A stretch of DNA of 64,000 bases, taken from NCBI RefSeq assembly GCF_002234405.1, contig NZ_NMQT01000070.1:1-64000 (forward strand). Reading direction: 5' to 3'. Made by a program: the position numbers and the translations under genes. Below, piece by piece: positions 50,824 to 58,469 of this stretch (positions are counted from its first letter, which is position 1; each line of letters begins with the position of its first letter). The stretch is from Amycolatopsis thailandensis. GTDB lineage: Bacteria; Actinomycetota; Actinomycetes; Mycobacteriales; Pseudonocardiaceae. Under the pieces are notes generated by a model. It ran no database searches, had not been told where the DNA came from, and worked only from the letters and a program-made list of their open reading frames with translations.

Positions 50824-51801
50824 TTAACGCTCACGCTTGTCCAGGTAGGCGGCATAGACCGGCGCCTTCCTCGCCTCGGCCCAGTACGTTTCGACCACGG
50901 CGGAGATCAGCTCGTCCCGCCGCCCGGCGACGAAGGTCTCCCGATTCCAGGCGAGAATGTGCCTGCGCGGCAACACATCCCCGCGCAGCGGCCGGGTCAC
51001 GATGCCGTCGTCGCACGGATCGCAGATCGGCTGCGACAGGCCGATCGCGCCGGCCTTGACCACCAGAAGCGCCACCTGCTGCGAAGTCACCTGATGACTG
51101 ACCGTCGGGCTGAAGCCGTGCCCCGCGCAGGTGTCGGCGAAGTACTTCGTGAACGTGGCCGCCGAGGAATCGGACACCATCACCCACGATTCGTCCCGCA
51201 ACTCTCGCAGGTCGATGCTTTCCCTGCTCGCCAGTGGATGGTCTCTCGGCAGCAGGACGAAGGTCGGCTCGGTCGCTACCACCGCGGTGTCCACGCTCGC
51301 CGGTATTTCGAGCTCGTAGCCCGGGTAATCCTTGACCAGCCCCAATTCCGCGCGCCGCTGGGCGAGCAGCGGCAGCAGCCGCTCGGGGTGGTCGTCGTGC
51401 ACGACCTGCACTTCGGAGACTTCCGGCCAGAGCCGGCTCACCAGTGACGGCAGATACGCGACCAGCGCACTGGCCACCGCCACCACCCGGACGACGTCGG
51501 GTGGGCCGCTGGGACAGACGCGCTGCTCGATGTCTTCGAGCAGTTTGTCCAGCTGTGGCAGCAAAGCGGCGGTGCGGCGCAACAACAGTTCGCCCATCGG
51601 TGTCGGTTTGGCACTGCCCTCGCTCCGGTCGAACAACTGGTAGCCCAGCATGTTCTCCAGCCGTTTGAGTTGCGCGGACACCGCGGGCTGGGTGACACCG
51701 AGAGCGATCGCGGCACGGGAAAGACTGCCCGTGTCCGCGATCGCCCGGATCACCCGCAGGTGGTGGACATCCAGCTGTACGACGTCGAACTCCTTTGTCA
51801 C
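50824..51801 (-). CDS. LysR-family regulator, last gene of CDPS operon
   Basis: The 325-residue protein has the LysR winged HTH (HHLRVIRAIADTGSLSRAAI, LGVTQPAVSAQLKRLE) and a substrate-binding domain rich in VVAVASALVAYLPSL-type segments. GTG 51801 overlaps the permease stop (GTGA), so it is translated with the permease. It belongs functionally with the cyclodipeptide synthase operon rather than being a divergent regulator. Confidence 0.9.
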   Translation of the reverse strand: MTKEFDVVQLDVHHLRVIRAIADTGSLSRAAIALGVTQPAVSAQLKRLENMLGYQLFDRSEGSAKPTPMGELLLRRTAALLPQLDKLLEDIEQRVCPSGPPDVVRVVAVASALVAYLPSLVSRLWPEVSEVQVVHDDHPERLLPLLAQRRAELGLVKDYPGYELEIPASVDTAVVATEPTFVLLPRDHPLASRESIDLRELRDESWVMVSDSSAATFTKYFADTCAGHGFSPTVSHQVTSQQVALLVVKAGAIGLSQPICDPCDDGIVTRPLRGDVLPRRHILAWNRETFVAGRRDELISAVVETYWAEARKAPVYAAYLDKRER

Positions 51802-53111
51802 GAACGGGTTTTCGACCCGCCGGAAGAAGTCATCGCCGCGGGAACCGCCGCGGCCGTGGTCCGTCTGCCGAGAAGAATATACAGGAGAAAAGCACCGAGA
51901 ACGGAGTTCACCGTGGCAATTCCCCACGGCAGCCAGATCCCGACCGCGGCCCCGGCCACCCAGCAGACCAGCGCGCCGGGCACCCAGGTCGGGCACTTCG
52001 ACGGCAGTTCCCCGGACGCGCGCGTGGCCTCCAGATCCGGTTTCCAGCGCCGCACCACGTAGTACTCGGCGATCACCACCCCCGCCACCGGCGGCGTGAG
52101 CACACCGACCCAGGTCAGGAAAGTGGTGAAGTGATCGAGGATGCCGATCGCGGAGAGCACCGTGCCGAGGCCGCCGAGCAGCAGCGTCGCCGTCGTGCGG
52201 TCCAGCCGCCGGGACAGCAGCACCTGCACGGTGTTCACCAGCCCGAGCGAGGACGAGTAAAGGTTCCAGTCGTTGATCTTCAGGATCGCGGTGACCAGGA
52301 TCAACGTGCCCAGCACACCGGACGACGACGTGATGATCCCGACCACGTCGGCGCTCTTCGCCGCGTGCGCGAGCAGGACGCCGATCAGGCCGATCAGGTA
52401 CTGGCCGAGAGTGACGCTGACCAGCGTCTGCTTCACCACGTCGGACGCTGTCCGGTTGAACCGCGTCATGTCCGGGGTCATGATCGCGCCCATGATGAAC
52501 GCGCCGGCCACCAGCGTGGTGCCCTGCGCCAGTGACATCGACGGCCCCGGCGGCGGCTCGGTCGTCAGCGTGGACAGCGAATGGCCGCTGAGCGCGGAGA
52601 CGATCGAGTACCCCGCCAGCGCGAGGAAGGCGGGCACCGTGAGGTACGCCGTCCAGGCCATCGCGTGGAAACCGAACACGACGATCGCGGTGACCAGCGC
52701 GCCGCCCGCGAGCGCCCACACCCACACCGGCGGGCCGCCCATCAGGGCGTGGAGGCCGTGGGCGAACACGTCGTTCTGCACCCCGAACCAGCCGGCCAGG
52801 CTCAGCGTCATGAGGAGCCCGACCAGCGAGGACCCGCCGGTGCCGAACCCCGTCCAGCGCGCGAGCACCGACGTCGACAGCCCTTCCCGCGTGCCGGCGA
52901 CACCCATCAGGATGGTGATGATCTCCAGCAGCACCGAACCGATCGTGATGGCCAGCACCGCGTCCCAGAACGTCATCCCGAACCCGAGGACCGCGCCGAG
53001 CAGGAACTGGTGGAACGAGGACACCTGCCCGAACCGTTGCAGCGCGACGGAAACCCAGGAATAGCGGCGCTCGGCGGGTACCCGGCGCAGGGAGAAGTCG
53101 TCGTTTTCCAC
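51798..53111 (-). CDS. NCS1-family permease (purine/cytosine type)
   Basis: The 437-residue protein has about twelve hydrophobic segments with the NCS1 pattern (FLLGAVLGFGMTFWDAVLA, GFGTGGSSLVGLL, GWFGVQNDVF, IMTPDMTRFNRTASDV). Family members import cytosine, purines, hydantoins or allantoin with protons or sodium. GTG 53111 follows the cyclodipeptide synthase stop by 3 bp. The substrate here may be the cyclodipeptide or a base used to decorate it; both are inference. Confidence 0.88.
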   Translation of the reverse strand: MENDDFSLRRVPAERRYSWVSVALQRFGQVSSFHQFLLGAVLGFGMTFWDAVLAITIGSVLLEIITILMGVAGTREGLSTSVLARWTGFGTGGSSLVGLLMTLSLAGWFGVQNDVFAHGLHALMGGPPVWVWALAGGALVTAIVVFGFHAMAWTAYLTVPAFLALAGYSIVSALSGHSLSTLTTEPPPGPSMSLAQGTTLVAGAFIMGAIMTPDMTRFNRTASDVVKQTLVSVTLGQYLIGLIGVLLAHAAKSADVVGIITSSSGVLGTLILVTAILKINDWNLYSSSLGLVNTVQVLLSRRLDRTTATLLLGGLGTVLSAIGILDHFTTFLTWVGVLTPPVAGVVIAEYYVVRRWKPDLEATRASGELPSKCPTWVPGALVCWVAGAAVGIWLPWGIATVNSVLGAFLLYILLGRRTTAAAVPAAMTSSGGSKTRS

Positions 53112-53114
53112 GCC

Positions 53115-53816
53115 TCACTCCACCCGTTCCGCGACAGCCTGCTCCGGAACGGCCTGTTCGAGGACGACGAAGCCCTGCCCCGGCAGCGGCCGCCACGAGA
53201 GTTCGCCGCGGTAGAGCCGTTCGAGGAACGAGACCCGCTGGTGATAGGCGAACACGGAACTGCCGACGCCCGCCACCGCGACGGTGCCGACGAACATCGG
53301 CAACTCGGCCAGGAAGTACCGGACCGCGCTGCGCAACTGGTCACGGGTGGGGTGTTCGCCTTCGGGCAGCCGCCGGTCCAGCACCCAGTTCGTGGCGCCG
53401 AGACACTGCTCGGCGAACTCCGGGTCCAGGGCGAAGCGTTGGTGCGCCTCGGAAAGCAGGCCGAGATACGCGGGATCGGCTTCGAGCGCCGCGGCGTCCA
53501 GGATCAGGGTGTTCGGATCGGAAGGGCAGACCTGCAGCAGCGCCCGGACGATCTTGTTGCGCGTGTAGTTGCCTTGCCGCTGCGCCTTCTGCGCGGCACG
53601 AGCCGGGTCGTAACCGAGCGCTTCGAGGGTGAACGCGGACGGGCCGTCCGGGACGAAGAAATGGAAACCATGGAAAACCGACATGGCCCAGCGGGCGAGA
53701 TCGGCGATCCGTTCCACCGTGAAATAGCTGTTGAACGGGCTGATGCCGATGCAGACGTGCTCGGCTCGCGCGAGTGGATCAGCGCAATGCTCCGTGAGCG
53801 GCAGTGGTCGCAGCAA
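53115..53816 (-). CDS. tRNA-dependent cyclodipeptide synthase (CDPS, NYH type)
   Basis: The 233-residue Rossmann-type protein has GISPFNSYF with the nucleophile Ser26 and Asn29, FFVPDGPSAFTLEALGY, KAQRQGNYTRNK, YFLAE with Tyr167 and Glu171, and AYHQ with Tyr191-His192. These correspond to AlbC Ser37, Asn40, Tyr178, Glu182, Tyr202 and His203, so all catalytic residues and the NYH subfamily markers are present. It should condense two aminoacyl-tRNAs into a diketopiperazine. TTG 53816 follows AGGAG at 6 bases. It heads a CDPS-permease-LysR operon without P450 or cyclodipeptide oxidase. Confidence 0.92.
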   Translation of the reverse strand: MLRPLPLTEHCADPLARAEHVCIGISPFNSYFTVERIADLARWAMSVFHGFHFFVPDGPSAFTLEALGYDPARAAQKAQRQGNYTRNKIVRALLQVCPSDPNTLILDAAALEADPAYLGLLSEAHQRFALDPEFAEQCLGATNWVLDRRLPEGEHPTRDQLRSAVRYFLAELPMFVGTVAVAGVGSSVFAYHQRVSFLERLYRGELSWRPLPGQGFVVLEQAVPEQAVAERVE

Positions 53817-54016
53817 GACGGCTCCTGATTAGCGGATATGCGGGGAGAATGAGGCGTCGACCGAAGGTAGCCACGGCGAGTGACCCCCGGTATTGCCGAC
53901 CGTGGTTGTCATCGCGTTATAGGAATTCGAGAGATCTTTCGCGCGTACGCGACAACGGTGAAATCGGCGCGACCTTCGGGGGTGCCGGACACGCGCGGAG
54001 CGCGGTATACGAAGTC

Positions 54017-54970
54017 ATGGAGATTCAGGTTCGGCATCTTCGAGTGATCTGCGAGATCGCTGCCTCCGGAAGCCTCAACCGTGCCGCCGCCGGACTCGGG
54101 CTCGGGCAGCCCGCGCTCAGCCACCAGTTGCGCCGGATCGAGCGGATGGTCGGCGGTTCCCTGTTCCACCGCGACCAGCACGGGGTGCGGCCCACCGAAC
54201 TCGGCGCGCTGATCCTGCGGCGGGCCAAGGCGATCGTCCTCACCTTCGACGAACTGGAGCACGACTTCCACCGGCAGGAACCCGAGGTCGGCGAATCGAT
54301 CAGGATCGGCTGGAACGACAGCGCCATCACGGGTTCGCTGCTCGCCGGGCTGCGCGATCTGAGACCCGGGGAACCGTTTCGCACCCGCGCGGACACCTCG
54401 CGCACCCGGCTGCTCGCCCAGGTCGCGAACCGGGGCATCGACCTCGCGCTGATCATGATCTGCGGCAGGCGCGGCCTTCCGGTGCCACCGGAGGTGCGGA
54501 CCCTGACCCTGGTCGAAGAACCGTCGTTCGTCGCGGTGCCCGCGGAACACCCGCTCGCCGGCGAAGAGGAGATCGAACTCACCGAACTGGCCGGTGAGGA
54601 CTGGATCGTGTCGAGCGGCGGCGACGGCTGCCGGGTGGTGTTCCGCGAAATGTGTCTCGCGCACGGTTTCGACCCCCGGATCACCCACGACGTCGACATC
54701 GACACCGCGCGGGAAGACCTGGTCAGCGGCGGGCACGGCGTCGGGCTGGTCCAGCCGACCAGGCCGCCGTCGGACGGCCTGTCCATCCGGCCGCTGGCGG
54801 GCACGCCGATGTGCGTGCGGCACGTGCTCGCCTGGCGGGAGGACGGCCCCTGCGCGCCCGGTGTCGCGGAGCTCGCCGGCGAGGCGACGGCCGGCTACTG
54901 GCGGCTCGCCGAGCGGACGGCGCCCTACCGCGGCTGGCTGCACCGTCACGGCAGGCTGGCCGCCGGATAA
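54017..54970 (+). CDS. LysR-family regulator, divergent from CDPS operon
   Basis: The 317-residue protein has the LysR HTH (RHLRVICEIAASGSLNRAAA, LGLGQPALSHQLRRIE) and a co-inducer domain (LVEEPSFVAVPAEHPLAG). ATG 54017 is chosen from the first family residues. The 200-bp gap to the cyclodipeptide synthase start is the natural place for shared control. Rhodanese and thioredoxin genes follow it. Confidence 0.9.
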   Translation: MEIQVRHLRVICEIAASGSLNRAAAGLGLGQPALSHQLRRIERMVGGSLFHRDQHGVRPTELGALILRRAKAIVLTFDELEHDFHRQEPEVGESIRIGWNDSAITGSLLAGLRDLRPGEPFRTRADTSRTRLLAQVANRGIDLALIMICGRRGLPVPPEVRTLTLVEEPSFVAVPAEHPLAGEEEIELTELAGEDWIVSSGGDGCRVVFREMCLAHGFDPRITHDVDIDTAREDLVSGGHGVGLVQPTRPPSDGLSIRPLAGTPMCVRHVLAWREDGPCAPGVAELAGEATAGYWRLAERTAPYRGWLHRHGRLAAG

Positions 54971-55061
54971 CCCTTCGGCATGTCGAGGCGGCACTAGAGC
55001 GTGACCCGAGAGACGGCCGACGATGGAAATCGTCAATCGAGGTCGTCTGAGAAGGGGCACC

Positions 55062-55412
55062 ATGCTGCCGTTGATCACTCGTACGGAATTGCTCTCCCGA
55101 ATGGAGGCCGGAACGGTGGTCGTGGTCGACACGATGCCGGTTGCCTATTTCGAAAAGGAACATCTTCCGGAAGCGCGCAACATTCCGGGATTTCCCTACG
55201 AACAGGCCGCCGAATTCACCGACCAGCTGGCACCGACGGTACTTCCGGACAAGACGGCCGCGATCGTCGTCTATTGCGCGAACACGCCGTGCCGCAACAG
55301 TGAATTCGTGGGGCGGCGGCTGATCGAGCTCGGGTACAAGAACGTCCGTAAGTACCGCGAAGGCATCGAAGACTGGGTCGCCGGCGGACTGCCGACCGGG
55401 TCGTCGTCCTGA
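55062..55412 (+). CDS. single-domain rhodanese
   Basis: The 117-residue protein has a complete rhodanese fold: VVVVDTMPVAYFEKEHLPEA, then the active-site loop VVYCANTPCRNSE with Cys72 as sulfur acceptor. ATG 55062 follows GAGAAGGGG. It is cytoplasmic, and is followed 27 bp later by an exported thioredoxin-like gene, suggesting thiol or sulfur chemistry. Confidence 0.85.
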   Translation: MLPLITRTELLSRMEAGTVVVVDTMPVAYFEKEHLPEARNIPGFPYEQAAEFTDQLAPTVLPDKTAAIVVYCANTPCRNSEFVGRRLIELGYKNVRKYREGIEDWVAGGLPTGSSS

Positions 55413-55439
55413 GTGGACTTTCCCGCGAAGGAGATTGTC

Positions 55440-55880
55440 TTGTCCAAGACCAAACGGTTCGTCTGCGTGCTGGCCGGTGTGCTGGCGCTCATCACCGGTT
55501 TCGGCAACGGCGCGGCCTCCGCCGCACCGTCGCCGGCGGCCGAGAACGTGATGACGGTGACCTCGGGCAACTACGCCGAAGTCATGGACATCTCGAAACA
55601 GAAGCTGGTCATCATGGACTTCGGCGCCACCTGGTGCCCGCCGTGCCGCCAGATGAAGCCGGTGATCGAACGGCTCGCCGGTGAGTACGGCGGCAAGTTC
55701 CTGCTCGGCGAGGTCGACGTCGACCAGAGCCGGGACCTGTCCACCAAGTACAACATCCGCTACCTGCCGACGCTGGTCGGTGTCCGCAACGCCGCCGAAC
55801 TGCCGTCCGCGCGGAACATCGGCTACCCGGGCGAGACGAAGCTGCGCGCCTGGATCGACGCTCAGCTCGCCAAGCGCTGA
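55440..55880 (+). CDS. exported thioredoxin-fold protein
   Basis: The 146-residue protein has a signal peptide (about 1-29, ending ASA) and a thioredoxin domain with ATWCPPCRQ (Cys66, Cys69) and the cis-Pro loop RYLPTL. TTG 55440 is the start, preceded by AAGGAG at 6 bases. CPPC is intermediate between thioredoxin and disulfide-isomerase redox behaviour. It overlaps the convergent hydrolase gene by 19 bp. Confidence 0.88.
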   Translation: MSKTKRFVCVLAGVLALITGFGNGAASAAPSPAAENVMTVTSGNYAEVMDISKQKLVIMDFGATWCPPCRQMKPVIERLAGEYGGKFLLGEVDVDQSRDLSTKYNIRYLPTLVGVRNAAELPSARNIGYPGETKLRAWIDAQLAKR

Positions 55881-56644
55881 CCCAGGACGTCGGAGAGAAA
55901 CGCTTCGACGGCACCGAGGTAGGTCTCCGGTGCTTCGTCGTGCACCACGTGCCCGGCGCCTTGGACGACGATGTGCCGTCCAAGGCCGCCGGGCACGCGC
56001 GCGGCCAGTTCGGCCTGCTGGCCGTGCGGCATCGCCGTGCGCTCGCCTTCGATCGCGAGCAGCGGGCATTCGACGCGCTCGACGAATTCCCAGAAATCCC
56101 GGCGACCCCATTCCGCCGCGATCTCGTAAAGATCGGGTAGCGACGCGATCAGGTGATATCCGTCTTCCCGTTCCTCGACGCATTCGATGAAATAGTCGCC
56201 GGTGTCGCCGAAGAATTCGCGCACGTGGGCCAGTGACCGGAACGGGACCGGCCAGGATTCGAAGTAGCCGCGCCAGGTGTCCACGGTCCGGCCGCGCTGA
56301 TCCGGCGCGAAGTCCTCGCAGACCACGGCGCGGACGAGTCCGGGATGCGTGGCCGCGGTGACCCACGCGTGCAGGCCGCCCATGGAATGTCCGATCAGGA
56401 CCGCGGGTTCGTCGAAGGTCCGCAGCACCTCGGCGACGTCTTCGGCGAACCGCTCGGTGCGCCAGGGCCCGCCACGCGGTCCGCGACCGTGACCGCGCGC
56501 GTCGAGGCCGTGGACACGCCCGTACGGTTCGAGCCTTCGCGCGACCCGCCACCAAGTCGTCGCCCTGCCCATCAACCCGTGCAGGAGGACGATCGGCGGG
56601 CCTTCGCCGCCGAAAGTGATCAACCCGTCGCGCTCGATCACCAC
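55862..56644 (-). CDS. alpha/beta-hydrolase
   Basis: The 260-residue protein has IVLLHGLMGRATTW, nucleophile elbow LIGHSMGGLHAW and His in GAGHVVHDEAP; the acid is likely Glu in AIEGERTA. Its neighbours do not suggest a substrate. GTG 56644 follows GGAGGGGAG at about 5 bases. Its ribosome site overlaps the start of the divergent M1 peptidase gene. Confidence 0.85.
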   Translation of the reverse strand: MVIERDGLITFGGEGPPIVLLHGLMGRATTWWRVARRLEPYGRVHGLDARGHGRGPRGGPWRTERFAEDVAEVLRTFDEPAVLIGHSMGGLHAWVTAATHPGLVRAVVCEDFAPDQRGRTVDTWRGYFESWPVPFRSLAHVREFFGDTGDYFIECVEEREDGYHLIASLPDLYEIAAEWGRRDFWEFVERVECPLLAIEGERTAMPHGQQAELAARVPGGLGRHIVVQGAGHVVHDEAPETYLGAVEAFLSDVLGQRLAS

Positions 56645-56650
56645 TAAGCT
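56645..56650 (+). promoter_or_regulatory. candidate -10 of a leaderless M1 peptidase transcript
   Basis: TAAGCT lies 7 bases before ATG 56658 and the interval CCCCTCC contains no Shine-Dalgarno sequence, so the message would begin at or very near the start codon. Confidence 0.45.
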
Positions 56651-56657
56651 CCCCTCC

Positions 56658-58100
56658 ATGCGCAGCCGTGTCCCCGCCGCCGGTCTGGTCCTGGGGGTCG
56701 TCTGCGCCCTGATTATCGGTTGCAGTGCCGATCCTCCCCCGGCCGCGCCCCCTCCGCCGCCGCCGATGCATCCGGCGCCGGGCGCGTCGGGCGCGGGCGA
56801 TCCGTACTACCCGATGGACGGAAACGGCGGCTACGACGCCGTCGAATACCAGGTCGGGATCACTTACGACCCCACGAAAGGGCGTCTCGACGGCGACACC
56901 ACGGTGATCGCGAAGGCGACCCAAGACCTCGATCGGTACAACTTGGACTTACGCGGCTTGACCGTGCAATCCGTCGAAGTGGAGGGGAAACCGGCGAAGT
57001 TCGCCCGCGAGGGCGAGTTCGAGCTGGTGGTGACGCCCGCCGAGCCGATCCGGACCGGGACCACCTTCCACACGAAGGTCCTCTACGGCGGCGACCCGTC
57101 GGCGACGCCCAAGGCGGGCGGCAGCGAGAACGGCTGGCAGAAGTCCAAGGACGGCGGCGCGTTCATCGTCGGCGAGCCGCATTCGGCGTCGTTCTGGTAT
57201 CCGGTCAACGAAACCCCGCGCGACAAGGCGATGTTCACCCTCACCGCCCGCGTGCCGGACGGCTGGACCGTCATCTCGAACGGCCGCGAGATCCAGAAGA
57301 CCTCGGCGAACGGCTGGTCCACGACGTCCTGGCAGGAACGCACGCCCGTGGCGCCGTACCTGACCACGGTGGCGATCGACAAGTTCACCGTCGACCGGAT
57401 GGCGCTCCCGGACGGGACGCCGCTGGTCAACGCGTACGCGCCGGGCGCGGAGGACAGACGCGACACCGGCAGGCGGCTGCCGGAGATCATCGGCTTCCTG
57501 ACCTCGAAGTTCGGGCCGTACCCGGTGGACGCGGCGGGCGGGATCTACCTCGACGAGGACATCCACTTCTCGCTGGAGACCCAGACCAGGCCGACGTACG
57601 CGAAATGGGCCGACCTGATCACCGTCGTGCACGAAACCGCACACCAGTGGTTCGGCGATTCGGTGACGTTGAACTCGTGGTCCGACATCTGCCTGAACGA
57701 ATGCTTCGCGTCGTACGCGCAATGGCTGTGGCAGGAATCGCGGGACAACGAGAACCTCGACGACCGCTACCGCGCCGCGCTCGAGATCATGCGGGGCAGC
57801 AAGGATTTCTGGACGCCGAAGCTGGTCGACATGGGGGTCGGGCAGGAATTCCACGGCGTCTACGACAAAGGGATCCTGGCCATCCACGCGCTGCGGCGGA
57901 AGATCGGCGAAGGCACGTTCGCGCGGCTGCTGAAGGAGTGGCCGGCGGCGTACCGGAACGCCAACGCGTCGTGGCCGGATTTCGAGGCGTTCACGATCAA
58001 GCTCGCGGAGCAAGACCTGCGGCCGTTCTTCGACGCGTGGTTCCACGGCACGACGATCCCGCCGGACGCCGAACTTCTGCCCGGCACCCTCCGAGGCTGA
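56658..58100 (+). CDS. M1-family metallopeptidase lipoprotein
   Basis: The 480-residue protein has a lipobox signal (ALIIGCSAD), a Pro-rich tether and an M1 peptidase domain with HETAHQWFG (His325, Glu326, His329) and NECFASYAQW (Glu348) as the third zinc ligand. It should be a cell-surface aminopeptidase. It is the intact counterpart of the gene at 49033, and both share DGNGGYD and DLDLRGLTV. The short C-terminus lacks the ERAP/M1 HEAT domain. Confidence 0.93.
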   Translation: MRSRVPAAGLVLGVVCALIIGCSADPPPAAPPPPPPMHPAPGASGAGDPYYPMDGNGGYDAVEYQVGITYDPTKGRLDGDTTVIAKATQDLDRYNLDLRGLTVQSVEVEGKPAKFAREGEFELVVTPAEPIRTGTTFHTKVLYGGDPSATPKAGGSENGWQKSKDGGAFIVGEPHSASFWYPVNETPRDKAMFTLTARVPDGWTVISNGREIQKTSANGWSTTSWQERTPVAPYLTTVAIDKFTVDRMALPDGTPLVNAYAPGAEDRRDTGRRLPEIIGFLTSKFGPYPVDAAGGIYLDEDIHFSLETQTRPTYAKWADLITVVHETAHQWFGDSVTLNSWSDICLNECFASYAQWLWQESRDNENLDDRYRAALEIMRGSKDFWTPKLVDMGVGQEFHGVYDKGILAIHALRRKIGEGTFARLLKEWPAAYRNANASWPDFEAFTIKLAEQDLRPFFDAWFHGTTIPPDAELLPGTLRG

Positions 58101-58108
58101 GGCCACTC

Positions 58109-58130
58109 CGCATTCAGAGGACGAAACGCG
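58109..58130. repeat. 22-bp palindrome family copy
   Basis: CGCATTCAG-AGGA-CGAAACGCG. The 360-bp gap 58101-58460 after the M1 gene holds six repeats (58109, 58164, 58206, 58309, 58404, 58448) and no gene that I can see. Confidence 0.75.
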
Positions 58131-58163
58131 TGGAGGACAGGCCGGTCCGGGGGCCGAGGACAG

Positions 58164-58185
58164 CGCAATTAGTCCTCTAAATGCG
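58164..58185. repeat. 22-bp palindrome family copy, inverted
   Basis: CGCAATTAG-TCCT-CTAAATGCG is 34 bp from its neighbour and inverted relative to it; the pair could also form one long stem. Confidence 0.7.
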
Positions 58186-58205
58186 CGTGGAGGCGAGCTG
58201 GGCTG

Positions 58206-58258
58206 TCCGTGAAGGCCTCCTTGCCTACCCTCAAGGTAGTGAAGGAGGCCTTCACGGA
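58206..58258. repeat. TGAAGGCC-family hairpin
   Basis: TCCGTGAAGGCCTCCTT and AAGGAGGCCTTCACGGA pair exactly, with partial pairing inward. The arrangement copies that at 14505. Confidence 0.8.
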
Positions 58259-58308
58259 ACACCCGACCGCCACAAACGCCTCAGTGACCACAAGTGCCAC
58301 CATCAAAG

Positions 58309-58331
58309 CGCGTGAAGGCTTCCTTCACGCG
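58309..58331. repeat. short CGCGTGAAGG palindrome
   Basis: CGCGTGAAGG-CTT-CCTTCACGCG is a perfect 10-3-10 palindrome, a short member of the same hairpin family. Confidence 0.7.
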
Positions 58332-58403
58332 GCTGAGCCGAGGGAACTCGACCTTCACACCCTCCGGTGACGGCACGAGGCTCGCGAGGCTGCGGCCCCT
58401 CCC

Positions 58404-58425
58404 CGCATTCAGAGGACGAAACGCG
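58404..58425. repeat. 22-bp palindrome family copy
   Basis: CGCATTCAG-AGGA-CGAAACGCG is identical to the copy at 58109-58130. Confidence 0.75.
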
Positions 58426-58447
58426 TGGGAGACAGGTCCGCGACCGG

Positions 58448-58469
58448 CGCGTTTAGTCCTCTAAATGCG
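58448..58469. repeat. 22-bp palindrome overlapping a stop codon
   Basis: CGCGTTTAG-TCCT-CTAAATGCG contains the stop codon (58461-58463, minus strand) of the FAD-dependent monooxygenase gene, so the repeat supplies the last codons. Confidence 0.75.

Noticed and set aside
50824..53196. 790-codon minus-strand frame spanning permease and LysR
   Set aside because: Only its last 325 codons are the LysR protein; the first part is the shifted frame of the NCS1 permease gene.
53817..54016. LysR binding sites (T-N11-A) in the divergent gap
   Set aside because: Several weak matches exist but none stands out, so no site is called.
58109..58469. Possible CRISPR array because of regularly spaced similar repeats
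   Set aside because: The units are palindromes of two unrelated families in both orientations with irregular spacers, and no cas genes are nearby.
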